DNA from: Desulfurivibrio sp.
Lineage (GTDB): Bacteria > Desulfobacterota > Desulfobulbia > Desulfobulbales > SURF-16
Assembly (NCBI GenBank): GCA_003605035.1
Contig: QZKJ01000005.1
Location: 1 to 59,149 of the forward strand
Direction of reading: 5' to 3'
Length of the DNA stretch: 59,149 bases
Shown here in pieces: positions 43,958-51,813 of the stretch. Each line of letters starts with the position of its first letter. Position 1 is the stretch's first letter. The translations under genes were made by a program, and so were the position numbers. Under the pieces are notes generated by a model. That model did no database searches. It had not been told where the DNA came from and saw nothing but the letters and a program-made list of their open reading frames with translations.

Positions 43958-45256
43958 ATGAAAAAAACAGTGCGCTTAATGCCATCCTGGATGGTCTTCC
44001 TCGCATTTTTATTCCTCATGTCAGCATTATCAGCCAATGCGCAGCCCCCTGCTGCGCCGGATGCCGGGCAGGTCGAGCCCGGGACCGCAGCCGCCGAGCC
44101 GCCTGCTCCGGCAATGGCGCAACCGCCCCCGGCCCCGGCCAGCCTTACCGTGCAGGTTGACAAGACCAGCCTGGAAAATGGCGGGGAGATCATCGTCACC
44201 GGTCAGGCCCCGGCCGGCAAGCCGGTCTTCCTGGAGGTATGGGCGGCGGACAAGACGGTCAGGGCCAACCGTTTTGACAACAAGAAGGACCCAAAAACCG
44301 GACAGATCCCTTATGTCTTCTATCTTACCTACGATATGCCGGCCTATTACAAGATCTTCGTGCCCAAAAGCGCCCAGCCGCAGCTCGATGCCATCAAGCA
44401 GGAGGGAAACAAGTGGAGCTTTTCCAAGGCCCTGGAAACACTCGGGGCCGGGGCGGCCTATACGGTGCCCGCCACCATGGCCATTGAACGCTACAAGGCA
44501 ACCATCATGGCGAGCATCATCGGCAGCCGCGGCAACCTGATGGCCGCCGTGGACGACAAGGAAAACAAAAAGAGTTCCATGCAGCTGGTCAAAGCCCGTT
44601 TCAAGGATGCCGGCAAGGTACTGGGGGCGGATATCGAGGTCAACCCGGACGGTACCTACCGGGCGGCAATTCAAATCCGCACCGGACTTGCACCCGGCAA
44701 ATACAAGATTATGGCGGTGGTGGACAAGGACCTGCGCAGTGAGCCGGTGGAATTTGAAAATAAGATCAATTTCCCCCTTGTCTATCTCAGCATCGCCGGC
44801 ACCAGTCAGAATATCTTCTGGCCTTTCCTGATCACCCTGGTGATCTCCGTTTTCGGCGTGCTCATGGGCGCGGGAGGCGGCTTCATTCTCAACCCCATCC
44901 TGGTTTCTCTCTTCCCCCTTCCCCATACCGTGGTGGCGGGGACCGTCATGCCCACCGTGCTTTTTTCCCAGGGCAGCGGCATCTATAACTATTCAAAAAT
45001 CAAATTCATCAACTGGAAGCTCGGCTGCACCATCGGCACGGCCATGCTGCTCGGCGGCTTCATCGGGCCGAAACTCACGGAACTCATCACCCTCGATCAG
45101 TTTAAATTCGCCTTTGGCTGGATACTTCTCGTGCTGGCCGCCCTGATGTTCTGGCAGACCACCCCCGGCTACCTCGCCAAGAACAAAAAGGAACAGGCCA
45201 TCATGAAAGAGTTCAAGAAGAGAGCCGAAGAAGCGGCAAAAGCCAAACAGGCGTAA
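43958..45256 (+). CDS. TauE/SafE permease, N-terminal half, fused to a secreted domain
   Basis: 432 aa from ATG 43958 (AAGGAG). Signal peptide 1-28 (LFLMSALSANA-Q), an Ala/Pro-rich linker, then a periplasmic domain of about 220 residues (begins SLTVQVDKTSLENGGEIIVTG, beta-rich, unrecognised, probably Ig-like at the start). From about residue 285 there are four membrane helices of one TauE half: FGVLMGAGGGFILNPILVSLFPLP and TVMPTVLFSQGSGIYNY. The C-terminus ends in a Lys/Glu-rich tail. The second half is a separate gene 15 bp downstream; both would assemble to one anion (sulfite or other sulfur oxyanion) exporter. The secreted domain may sense or bind the anion. Confidence 0.83.
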   Translation: MKKTVRLMPSWMVFLAFLFLMSALSANAQPPAAPDAGQVEPGTAAAEPPAPAMAQPPPAPASLTVQVDKTSLENGGEIIVTGQAPAGKPVFLEVWAADKTVRANRFDNKKDPKTGQIPYVFYLTYDMPAYYKIFVPKSAQPQLDAIKQEGNKWSFSKALETLGAGAAYTVPATMAIERYKATIMASIIGSRGNLMAAVDDKENKKSSMQLVKARFKDAGKVLGADIEVNPDGTYRAAIQIRTGLAPGKYKIMAVVDKDLRSEPVEFENKINFPLVYLSIAGTSQNIFWPFLITLVISVFGVLMGAGGGFILNPILVSLFPLPHTVVAGTVMPTVLFSQGSGIYNYSKIKFINWKLGCTIGTAMLLGGFIGPKLTELITLDQFKFAFGWILLVLAALMFWQTTPGYLAKNKKEQAIMKEFKKRAEEAAKAKQA

Positions 45257-45271
45257 GGGGAGGACACAGCG

Positions 45272-45661
45272 ATGAAAATTGATTTCTGGGGACAGGAATT
45301 TGAGGCAAACATGATCCTTGGCTGCATCGGCGGTTTTCTCATTGCCGTCATGTCTTCCATGTTCGGCTTCGGCGGCGGCCCCTTCATGGTGCCGCTGATG
45401 ACCGTTGGCCTGCGGCTGCCCATGTACATCGTCGTCGGCAGTTCGCTGCTGGCCATTTTCTTTAACACCTCCATGAGCACCATCAGACATTATCAATTCG
45501 GCAACTTCGATCTGCTCCTGTTTCTGTGCATGTTCCCGGCGGCCCTGCTCGGCGGCTACCTCGGCCCGCAGATTGCCAAACGGGTAAGCCCCACGGTGGT
45601 CAAGCGGGTCGCCTGCGCGGGTCTCGTGCTGCTCGGCCTGAAACTGCTCGGCCTTTACTAA
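45272..45661 (+). CDS. TauE/SafE permease, C-terminal half
   Basis: 129 aa, half of the usual TauE length (about 260). It has four predicted helices, MILGCIGGFLIAVMSSMFGFGGGPFMVPLM at the start with the family GFGGG motif, and VVKRVACAGLVLLGLKLLGLY at the end; no signal peptide. The gene is separated by 15 bp from the upstream half and 20 bp from the molybdoenzyme. Because both halves are intact and the second has its own start, this is a split gene rather than a frameshift; no overlap frame joins them. Confidence 0.85.
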   Translation: MKIDFWGQEFEANMILGCIGGFLIAVMSSMFGFGGGPFMVPLMTVGLRLPMYIVVGSSLLAIFFNTSMSTIRHYQFGNFDLLLFLCMFPAALLGGYLGPQIAKRVSPTVVKRVACAGLVLLGLKLLGLY

Positions 45662-45681
45662 CCGAAACGGAGGAAACTGGT

Positions 45682-47799
45682 ATGGTCAAGAAGTCAGTAT
45701 GGAGCATGTGCGGCATGTGCACGGTTCGCTGTCCGATCCGGGTGGAAACCGAGGACAACCAGGTTACCTGGATCGAAGGGAATCAGCACCTGCTTGAAGG
45801 CGCCCTGTGCGCCAAGGGCTCGGCGGGCATCGCCCTCCAGAACGATACGGAGCGGCCGCAGCGCCCCCTGATCCGTAAAGGCGGGCGGGGAGCGGGCCGC
45901 TGGGAAGAGGTGAGCTGGTATGCCGCCCTCGATTATGTGGCCGACAACCTGAAAACCATCATCAGTAAGCATGGACCGGAAAGCATCATGCTCAGCTGCC
46001 GGGGCGGCCCGTTCATCGATCTGCTCAAGGCCTTTATCCATGGCCTGGGCTCGCCCAACTTCACCAACCACGACAGCGGCTGCGGCCGCAATGTGCATCA
46101 TGCCAGCGTGTCCGTCTATGGCCTGGGCCGCAAGGACTTTGTCTACGACATCAAGAAGAGCAGACACCTGGTGCTGTTCGGCCGCAATATCCTGGCCGCC
46201 CTGCGCATCGCCGAGGTCAATCAGGTGCTTGACATGCTCGATGCCGGCGGCAAGCTGACCTATGTTGACGTCAGGCAGTCCCTGACCGGCATCAAGGCCA
46301 CCCGCTTCTTCCAGGTGCGGCCCGGCACGGATTACGCCCTGGCCCTGGGCATCATCCGCGAGGTGCTGAAGGAAAAGGCCTATGACCGCGAATTTATCGA
46401 CAGGTATGTCAGCGATTTCGATAAGCTCGAGGAGTTCGCGGAGCCCTATACCCTGGCCTGGGCCGCCGGCGAGTGCGGCATCAAGGCGGAACGGATCAAG
46501 GACTTTGTCCAGGAAATCGCCGCCGACCGGCCGAAGGTCATCTTTCACCCCGGCTGGATGCTGTCGCGCTACCGCGATTCCTTTTACGCCAGCCGGGCCC
46601 TGCACATCCTCAATGTCCTGATGGGCAATGTCGAGGTCGAAGGCGGCCAAATCTTTGCCAAGGGACCGGGCGACTGCGGGGTAAAGGGGCTCAGGAGCCT
46701 GGACGCCCAGGTGCCCAAGCCCACGGCCAAACGGGCGGACGGGGTGGGCTGGAAGTACAGCCACTTTGACAAGGGCCCCGGGCTTTTCCATCTTTTCTAC
46801 GAGGCGATGCGGACCGGTGAGCCCTATCCGCTCAAGGCCCTGATCTGCGTGCGGCACGATCCGTTTACCTGTTTCCCCGACCCCCAGGCCCAGAAGGAGG
46901 CCCTGGACAAACTGGACCTGCTGGTGTCGGTGGACACCCATTACAGCGAATTCGGCTGGTACAGCGACGTCATCCTGCCCGAGTCCACCTACCTGGAACG
47001 GGACAGTCTGATCGCCACCCAGAAGGGGCCGAAACCGCGCTTCATCATGCGGCGCAAGGCAGTGGAGCCCCGGCATGACACCAAGTCCCTCAATGAGATC
47101 ATCAAGCTCCTGGCCGACCGCCTGGGCATCGGCCAGTACTTCCCCTTCACCACCTCTGAGGAACTGTGGGCCTGGCAGCTGGAACCCACCGGCTTTACGC
47201 TCAGTGATTTCGACGCCAAGGGCTTTGTCTCCCTGGCGGACAAACCGGTGATGTTTGACCGGAACAAGCTGGAGGGCAAATTCAAAACACCGTCCGGCAA
47301 GATCGAGATCGTCAGCAAAGTGCTGACCGATGCCGGGCTGCCATCGCTCAAACCCTATGAGAGCCCGGAGAAGCCAGCCAAGGGCCAGTTCCGTCTTGTC
47401 TTCGGCCGCTCGCCGCTGCATGCCCACAGCCACACCATCAATAATCCGCTGCTGCATGAACTGATGCCGGACAACACCCTGTGGATCAACAAACGGCAGG
47501 CCGCGAAACTCGGCGTTGCCGACGGGGACTGGGTTGATGTCATCAGCAGCGGCACCACCGGCACCATCAAGGCGCATGTCACCGAGTTCATCCATCCCGA
47601 GGCGGTGTACATGGTGCACGGCTTCGGCCGGCAGGTCCCCCTGCAGACCCGGGCCTATCATGCCGGCATCGCCGATCAGAAGCTGATGAAGGGGTTCCTG
47701 ACCAGAATGGACCCGGCCGGCGGGGGACTCTGCCTCTGCGAGTGTTTCGTCACCGTGCGGCGCAGTGCAAAAAACCCGAAACGAATGGTGGAATTATGA
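45682..47799 (+). CDS. Cytoplasmic PSR/DMSO-reductase-family molybdoenzyme, sulfur-type
   Basis: 705 aa from ATG 45682 (GGAGG upstream). [4Fe-4S] site near the N-terminus, CGMCTVRCPI followed by LCAKGS. The probable Mo ligand is the Cys in NHDSGCGRN, matching polysulfide/thiosulfate reductase A subunits. Cofactor-binding regions follow (VDVRQSLTG, GPGDCGVKGLRS; C-terminal NKRQAAKLGVADGDWVDV). There is no Tat leader, so the enzyme is cytoplasmic, unlike PhsA or PsrA; SoeA sulfite dehydrogenase is the closest cytoplasmic parallel. Direction and substrate (sulfite, thiosulfate or polysulfide) cannot be told from sequence. Confidence 0.88.
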   Translation: MVKKSVWSMCGMCTVRCPIRVETEDNQVTWIEGNQHLLEGALCAKGSAGIALQNDTERPQRPLIRKGGRGAGRWEEVSWYAALDYVADNLKTIISKHGPESIMLSCRGGPFIDLLKAFIHGLGSPNFTNHDSGCGRNVHHASVSVYGLGRKDFVYDIKKSRHLVLFGRNILAALRIAEVNQVLDMLDAGGKLTYVDVRQSLTGIKATRFFQVRPGTDYALALGIIREVLKEKAYDREFIDRYVSDFDKLEEFAEPYTLAWAAGECGIKAERIKDFVQEIAADRPKVIFHPGWMLSRYRDSFYASRALHILNVLMGNVEVEGGQIFAKGPGDCGVKGLRSLDAQVPKPTAKRADGVGWKYSHFDKGPGLFHLFYEAMRTGEPYPLKALICVRHDPFTCFPDPQAQKEALDKLDLLVSVDTHYSEFGWYSDVILPESTYLERDSLIATQKGPKPRFIMRRKAVEPRHDTKSLNEIIKLLADRLGIGQYFPFTTSEELWAWQLEPTGFTLSDFDAKGFVSLADKPVMFDRNKLEGKFKTPSGKIEIVSKVLTDAGLPSLKPYESPEKPAKGQFRLVFGRSPLHAHSHTINNPLLHELMPDNTLWINKRQAAKLGVADGDWVDVISSGTTGTIKAHVTEFIHPEAVYMVHGFGRQVPLQTRAYHAGIADQKLMKGFLTRMDPAGGGLCLCECFVTVRRSAKNPKRMVEL

Positions 47800-48248
47800 A
47801 AAAATACATGCTCTATCTCAACTCGAAGCGGTGCATCGGCTGCCACGGCTGCGAGGTCCACTGCAAGACCAACAAAGGGTTGCCGGTCGGTCCCATACTC
47901 TGCGAGATCAGCCATCAACCGCTCAAACTGGTGGCAGGGGTGCCCAAGACCGAATTCCAGTTCCGCTCCTGCTACCATTGCGAGGATCCCGACTGCGTGG
48001 CGGTCTGCCCCACCGGCGCCATGCAGAAACGGCATGACGGCATTGTCCTGGTGGACCAGGAGAAATGCATCGGCTGCATGGCCTGCATCGGCGCCTGCGC
48101 CTGGGGAGTGCCCCAGCTCAATCCCGATACCGGCAAGGTGGTGAAGTGCGATTACTGCCTGGACCGGCTGGATGCCGGCCTCAAACCCGCCTGCGTCACC
48201 CGCTGCGCCACCCATGCCCTCAAATTCGTCACCCTGCAGGAGATTTAG
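47796..48248 (+). CDS. Four-cluster ferredoxin subunit of the molybdoenzyme
   Basis: 150 aa; ATG 47796 overlaps the upstream stop (ATGA). Cys motifs in order: CIGCHGCEVHCK, CYHCEDPDCVAVCP, CIGCMACIGAC and CDYCLDRLDAG with a final CVTRCATHAL, i.e. four [4Fe-4S] sites as in PhsB, PsrB and DmsB. No signal peptide, matching the cytoplasmic catalytic subunit. A membrane anchor (PsrC/SoeC) gene is missing from this locus, so electrons must go to a soluble or distant partner. The gene ends the operon; a 7-bp array and a terminator follow. Confidence 0.92.
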   Translation: MKKYMLYLNSKRCIGCHGCEVHCKTNKGLPVGPILCEISHQPLKLVAGVPKTEFQFRSCYHCEDPDCVAVCPTGAMQKRHDGIVLVDQEKCIGCMACIGACAWGVPQLNPDTGKVVKCDYCLDRLDAGLKPACVTRCATHALKFVTLQEI

Positions 48249-48392
48249 AAAAAAGTTAGGAGTGAGGAGTAAGGAGTAAGGAGTAAGAATAAAACGTAAT
48301 AGATCGACTATTCTTAACTATCTCCCCTCTCTCTCCTCACCCCTGTCTCCTGACTCCTCCCTCCTCCCTCCTAACTCCTCACTCCCGCATTT
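48249..48392. repeat. 7-bp tandem arrays in opposite orientation after the ferredoxin gene
   Basis: AGTTAGG, AGTGAGG, AGTAAGG, AGTAAGG, AGTAAGA begin about 12 bp after the stop. From about 48320 the other strand's units appear: CTCCTGA, CTCCTCC, CTCCTCC, CTCCTAA, CTCCTCA. The two halves can pair and bracket TAAGAATA/TATTCTTA (48284-48291 and 48308-48315). Confidence 0.75.
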
Positions 48393-48411
48393 CCCTCCCG
48401 CTGTTATCCTG

Positions 48412-48451
48412 ACAGGCTGCGAAGACATCCCTTCCGCAGCCTGTTCTTTTT
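48412..48451 (+). terminator. Rho-independent terminator
   Basis: ACAGGCTGCG (48412-48421) and CGCAGCCTGT (48435-48444) form a perfect 10-bp stem with a 13-nt loop, followed by TCTTTTT. It ends the molybdoenzyme operon. The 386-bp gap to 48634 holds no gene. Confidence 0.88.
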
Positions 48452-48634
48452 CCGCCACAAGGAGCGAATCGCCCCCCTGTCCGCGAAAAAGAAGAATTAC
48501 TGAGTGGCCCTTCAGGCTGTCACAATGTTAACCTATTGAATTACAGTGTTTTTTGATTGCCATTTTTCCCTGGTTGTGGTATTTTTTGAATGGCCATTCA
48601 TTCATTAATTTTTTGGAGACCAGGAGAAACTTTC

Positions 48635-49942
48635 ATGAAAAAAATGCTGACCGCTGTACTTGCCCTGGGTGTTTGCGTCGCGCTACCCGCCATAGCCGCC
48701 GCACAGAGCACCTCACAAGATGACATCAAGAGGGAGCTTGCGGCCATGCGCGCCCAGCTCGCCGCGCAGATGGAAAAAATCTCTAATCTGGAGAGCAAGC
48801 TTGCCGAGGTGGAAAAAGGAAAGGTTGAGGCGAAAGCTGGAGAAAAGGCCGAAGGGAAGGCTGCCGGGAAGGTGGCGCTGGCCAATAAATTTATCGACCA
48901 GCTGACCCTGAAAAGTGATTTGCGCGTCCGTTATGAACAGCTCGACCCAGACTATCACGATGACTCTGACAAAACCCGCGACCGCTATCGCACCCGTTTT
49001 CGTCTCGGTTTTCTCTGGGACAACGAGGCAGAAAACTGGCAGGCAGGCGCCGGCCTGATCACTGGCGGTACTGCGGCGACCACCTCCAATGACACCTGGA
49101 GCGAGGACAGCGCCTTTGAGACCGGCAATATCAGTCTCGATTACGCCTACGCCAAACACAAATGGCAGGATTTCAGCTTCACCCTTGGCCAGATGCCCAA
49201 TCCCTATGAAATGTCCTGGGTCATGTATGACGGCGACGTTCGTTTTGCAGGTCTGGCCGCCCAATATGGCCAGAAGACCGGACCATTTGCCACATTAGGC
49301 GGCTATGGCGCCAAACTGGTTGGTTATCACTATGATGATGATACGGATGACAACACCGCCATGCTCTATTACGGTCAGGCCGGATACCGCGGCGCGGCAG
49401 GCGAGGTGGGGTACACCCTGGCCGCCGGTTACCAGACCTATGACCAGTCCTTCATCAACGACATGGACGACAATGGCTATTCCCAAATCAACCCGGACAA
49501 ATACGGGCTTGATATCGGCGATCTCTACGGCAAGGTCACTTTCCCGGCCGGCACCGCCAAGGTCACCGCTTATGGCCAGGTCTGGCAGAATTTCGGCGCC
49601 GACGGCGACGTCGGGGAAAGCCAGATCGCGAATTTCCCCGAAGAACCGGACGATGCCGACATGGGCTGGGCGGTCGGGGTAAATACCCAGATCGACAAAT
49701 TTTACCTGGGTCTGGACTATGCCGTTGTTGAGGCCGATTCCCTCTATGGCTTCCTGGCAGACCAAGACTTCGGCGAGGGGATCTCCGATACCAACATCGA
49801 ATGCTGGCGGCTGCAGCTCGGCTATGATTTCACCAAGAACTGGTCAACGCTTATCAGCTATCTGGACTATGAGCAGGAAGAGGATTTTGGCAATAAGGAT
49901 TCAGCAGGCCTGCTGCAGATTGACGCCAAGTACAAGTTCTGA
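48635..49942 (+). CDS. Outer-membrane porin with N-terminal coiled coil
   Basis: 435 aa from ATG 48635 (CAGGAGA upstream). Signal peptide 1-24 (VALPAIAAA-Q). Residues about 27-75 are a coiled-coil/trimerisation segment (DDIKRELAAMRAQLAAQMEK, LESKLAEVEKG) with Lys/Glu repeats. The barrel follows (SDLRVRYEQLDPDYHDDSDK, TRFRLGFLWDNEAENWQAG, FTLGQMPNPYEMSWVMYD) and ends with a terminal Phe after IDAKYK. It is of the putative-porin type found in many Desulfobacterota; it is a passive channel of unknown selectivity. The long upstream region probably holds its promoter. Confidence 0.85.
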   Translation: MKKMLTAVLALGVCVALPAIAAAQSTSQDDIKRELAAMRAQLAAQMEKISNLESKLAEVEKGKVEAKAGEKAEGKAAGKVALANKFIDQLTLKSDLRVRYEQLDPDYHDDSDKTRDRYRTRFRLGFLWDNEAENWQAGAGLITGGTAATTSNDTWSEDSAFETGNISLDYAYAKHKWQDFSFTLGQMPNPYEMSWVMYDGDVRFAGLAAQYGQKTGPFATLGGYGAKLVGYHYDDDTDDNTAMLYYGQAGYRGAAGEVGYTLAAGYQTYDQSFINDMDDNGYSQINPDKYGLDIGDLYGKVTFPAGTAKVTAYGQVWQNFGADGDVGESQIANFPEEPDDADMGWAVGVNTQIDKFYLGLDYAVVEADSLYGFLADQDFGEGISDTNIECWRLQLGYDFTKNWSTLISYLDYEQEEDFGNKDSAGLLQIDAKYKF

Positions 49943-50057
49943 GGCGAAACAAGCGGTGAGCACCTGGGCGCAGGCGTGGGGGTTTAAACTTCGCTCAGCC
50001 AATCCAATGTCATTAACTTAAGACCGGGATGCAGATTTAATTTTTCCACCCACCTGA

Positions 50058-50107
50058 GGGGACAAAATGATTTTCGCAGTTTGTTTTGCGAAAATCATTC
50101 TGTCCCC
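50058..50107. repeat. Long imperfect palindrome between convergent genes
   Basis: GGGGACA (50058-50064) and AATGATTTTCGCA (50066-50078) pair with TGCGAAAATCATT (50087-50099) and TGTCCCC (50101-50107): 20 pairs with one A.C mismatch and an 8-nt loop. It probably terminates both the porin and the DUF4445 gene; similar GGGGACAGAATGATTTT elements occur as dispersed repeats in other genomes, as I recall. Confidence 0.7.
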
Positions 50108-50115
50108 GGCTTCAC

Positions 50116-51648
50116 TCAGTCAAACACCGGCACCGAGGGGAACAGGGAGGCGTCGGTGTGGGGGATGAAGCGGCAGCCGGAGAAACGGATCATGAACTCC
50201 TGGTTGACGTTGAGTTCCAGATAGGTGATTTTGTTCATCAGCTGCCGGCAGCGCTCCCGGTCAGCCCGGTGGATCAGAACCAGCTCCGCCCCGGCCAGTG
50301 AGCTGTTGCCGACGGACTGGAAGGTCGCCAGCGGCAGATCGGGCAGCATGCCCAGGGTGATGGCCCGGCGGGGATCAATATGTTTGCCGAAGGCGCCGGC
50401 CACATAGATGCGGTGCAGGTCGGCAAACTCCAATCCCACCTGGTTGATCAGGGTGGTGAGGATCGCATACATGGCCGCCTTGGAGCGCATCATGGCATCA
50501 AGATCCACCTGGCCGAGCACCACCGGCTCGCGGCCCTCCGCCTCTGCGGCGCCTGCCACCACAAAGCCAGCCCCCTGCGGGGTCTCGACAAAGCGCGCCG
50601 GACAGCGCTCCCGCCTGAATTTGCCGCGGATGTCAATAATTCTCGCCAGATAGAGACAAGCCACCAGATCAATGATGCCCGAGCCGCAGATGCCCCGCGG
50701 CCTGCCGCCGTCAATGGTCCGGTAGCGCAGCTCCAGGGTCTGCGGATCAATCTCCACATGCTCGATGGCGCCGGGTCCGGCCCGCATGCCCATGCGGGCC
50801 ACCCCGCCCTCCAGAGCCGGTCCGGCGGCCCCGGCGCAGGCAATCAGCCATTCTTTGTTGCCCACCACCACCTCGGCATTGGTGCCCACGTCAACCAGCA
50901 TGCAGATCTCCTCCTGCTGGTCCAGTCCGCTTGCCACGATGCCGGAGATGAGGTCCCCGCCGAAATAGCTGCCGACGCCGGGCATGACCCACACGGGCGC
51001 CGCCCCGTGCAGGGCCAGGCCGATCTCCGCCGCGGCAAAGAGATCAGGGGCGTTGACCAGGGGGATGTAAGGCTCCCGGCAGAGGTGGTAGGGATCAAGC
51101 CCCAGCAGCAGGTGCACCATGGTGGTGTTGCCGCTCACCGCCAGCGCCCGGATATTTTCCTTTTTTTCGCCGGCCAAGCCGGCCAGATCTGCGGCCAGTT
51201 CGTTGATGGTGGCCACGATGGCGGCCTGCAGCCGCTTGAGACCATCACCTTTGGCGGCAAAATGTATGCGGCTGAGAATATCGGCGCCGAACTCGATCTG
51301 GCTGTTTTCCCGGTTGCCGGAGGCCAGCAGCCGGCCGTCAATGAGATTGATCAGGCTGGCCTCCAGATGGGTGGTGCCCAGGTCCAGGGCCATGGCGGGC
51401 AGCGTGGCGGGAGGCTTCTCCAGAAAATCAACCAGCACCGCGCCAGACGGCAGATCATTGATGACTGCCGTACCTTTAAAGCCCGCTTTCCGGAAATTCG
51501 CGGCAATCTCCCCCAGCCGGCCCAGGGGGACGGTCACGGCAATGCCTTGCGCGGCCAGCGCCTTTTTCAGCCGGTCGATATCCCCGGTATTGTCATGCAG
51601 GCTGGGCGCAACCGCCGCAACCGCAACAGTCAAAACAAGTGGTTGCAT
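50116..51648 (-). CDS. DUF4445 corrinoid-activator-like ASKHA protein
   Basis: 510 aa. An N-terminal domain (1-85, unassigned) precedes the ASKHA ATPase: AMALDLGTTHLEASLI (phosphate 1), ALAVSGNTTMVHLLLGLDP, CMLVDVGTNAEVVVGN (phosphate 2), GICGSGIIDLVACLYLA and IYVAGAFGKHIDP (adenosine). This is the core of RamA/RACo-type proteins, which reduce cobalt in corrinoid methyltransferase systems using ATP. The usual N-terminal [2Fe-2S] domain is absent here. No corrinoid protein or methyltransferase is adjacent, so its target is unknown. Terminated by the palindrome at 50058. Confidence 0.85.
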   Translation of the reverse strand: MQPLVLTVAVAAVAPSLHDNTGDIDRLKKALAAQGIAVTVPLGRLGEIAANFRKAGFKGTAVINDLPSGAVLVDFLEKPPATLPAMALDLGTTHLEASLINLIDGRLLASGNRENSQIEFGADILSRIHFAAKGDGLKRLQAAIVATINELAADLAGLAGEKKENIRALAVSGNTTMVHLLLGLDPYHLCREPYIPLVNAPDLFAAAEIGLALHGAAPVWVMPGVGSYFGGDLISGIVASGLDQQEEICMLVDVGTNAEVVVGNKEWLIACAGAAGPALEGGVARMGMRAGPGAIEHVEIDPQTLELRYRTIDGGRPRGICGSGIIDLVACLYLARIIDIRGKFRRERCPARFVETPQGAGFVVAGAAEAEGREPVVLGQVDLDAMMRSKAAMYAILTTLINQVGLEFADLHRIYVAGAFGKHIDPRRAITLGMLPDLPLATFQSVGNSSLAGAELVLIHRADRERCRQLMNKITYLELNVNQEFMIRFSGCRFIPHTDASLFPSVPVFD

Positions 51649-51813
51649 GTCCTGGTTCGAAAAAAAGTGTTAGATGTGGTGAAATATGATAAATTGAGAT
51701 GTTTTTAACACTCTCATACCAACAAGCTCAATACATTTATGGAAAAATCCTGGCAATAATAGCCAGCCCCCTGGCAGAAAGGCTTACCAGCCGCCCTCCG
51801 CCAACCCTGATGG

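Noticed and set aside
43274..44199. Minus-strand frames between the rhodanese and permease genes.
   Set aside because: No family resemblance and no start signal; one overlaps the permease gene.
45256..45272. A frameshift artefact explaining the split TauE genes.
   Set aside because: The first half ends in a charged tail, the second has its own start and leading sequence; no frame joins them smoothly.
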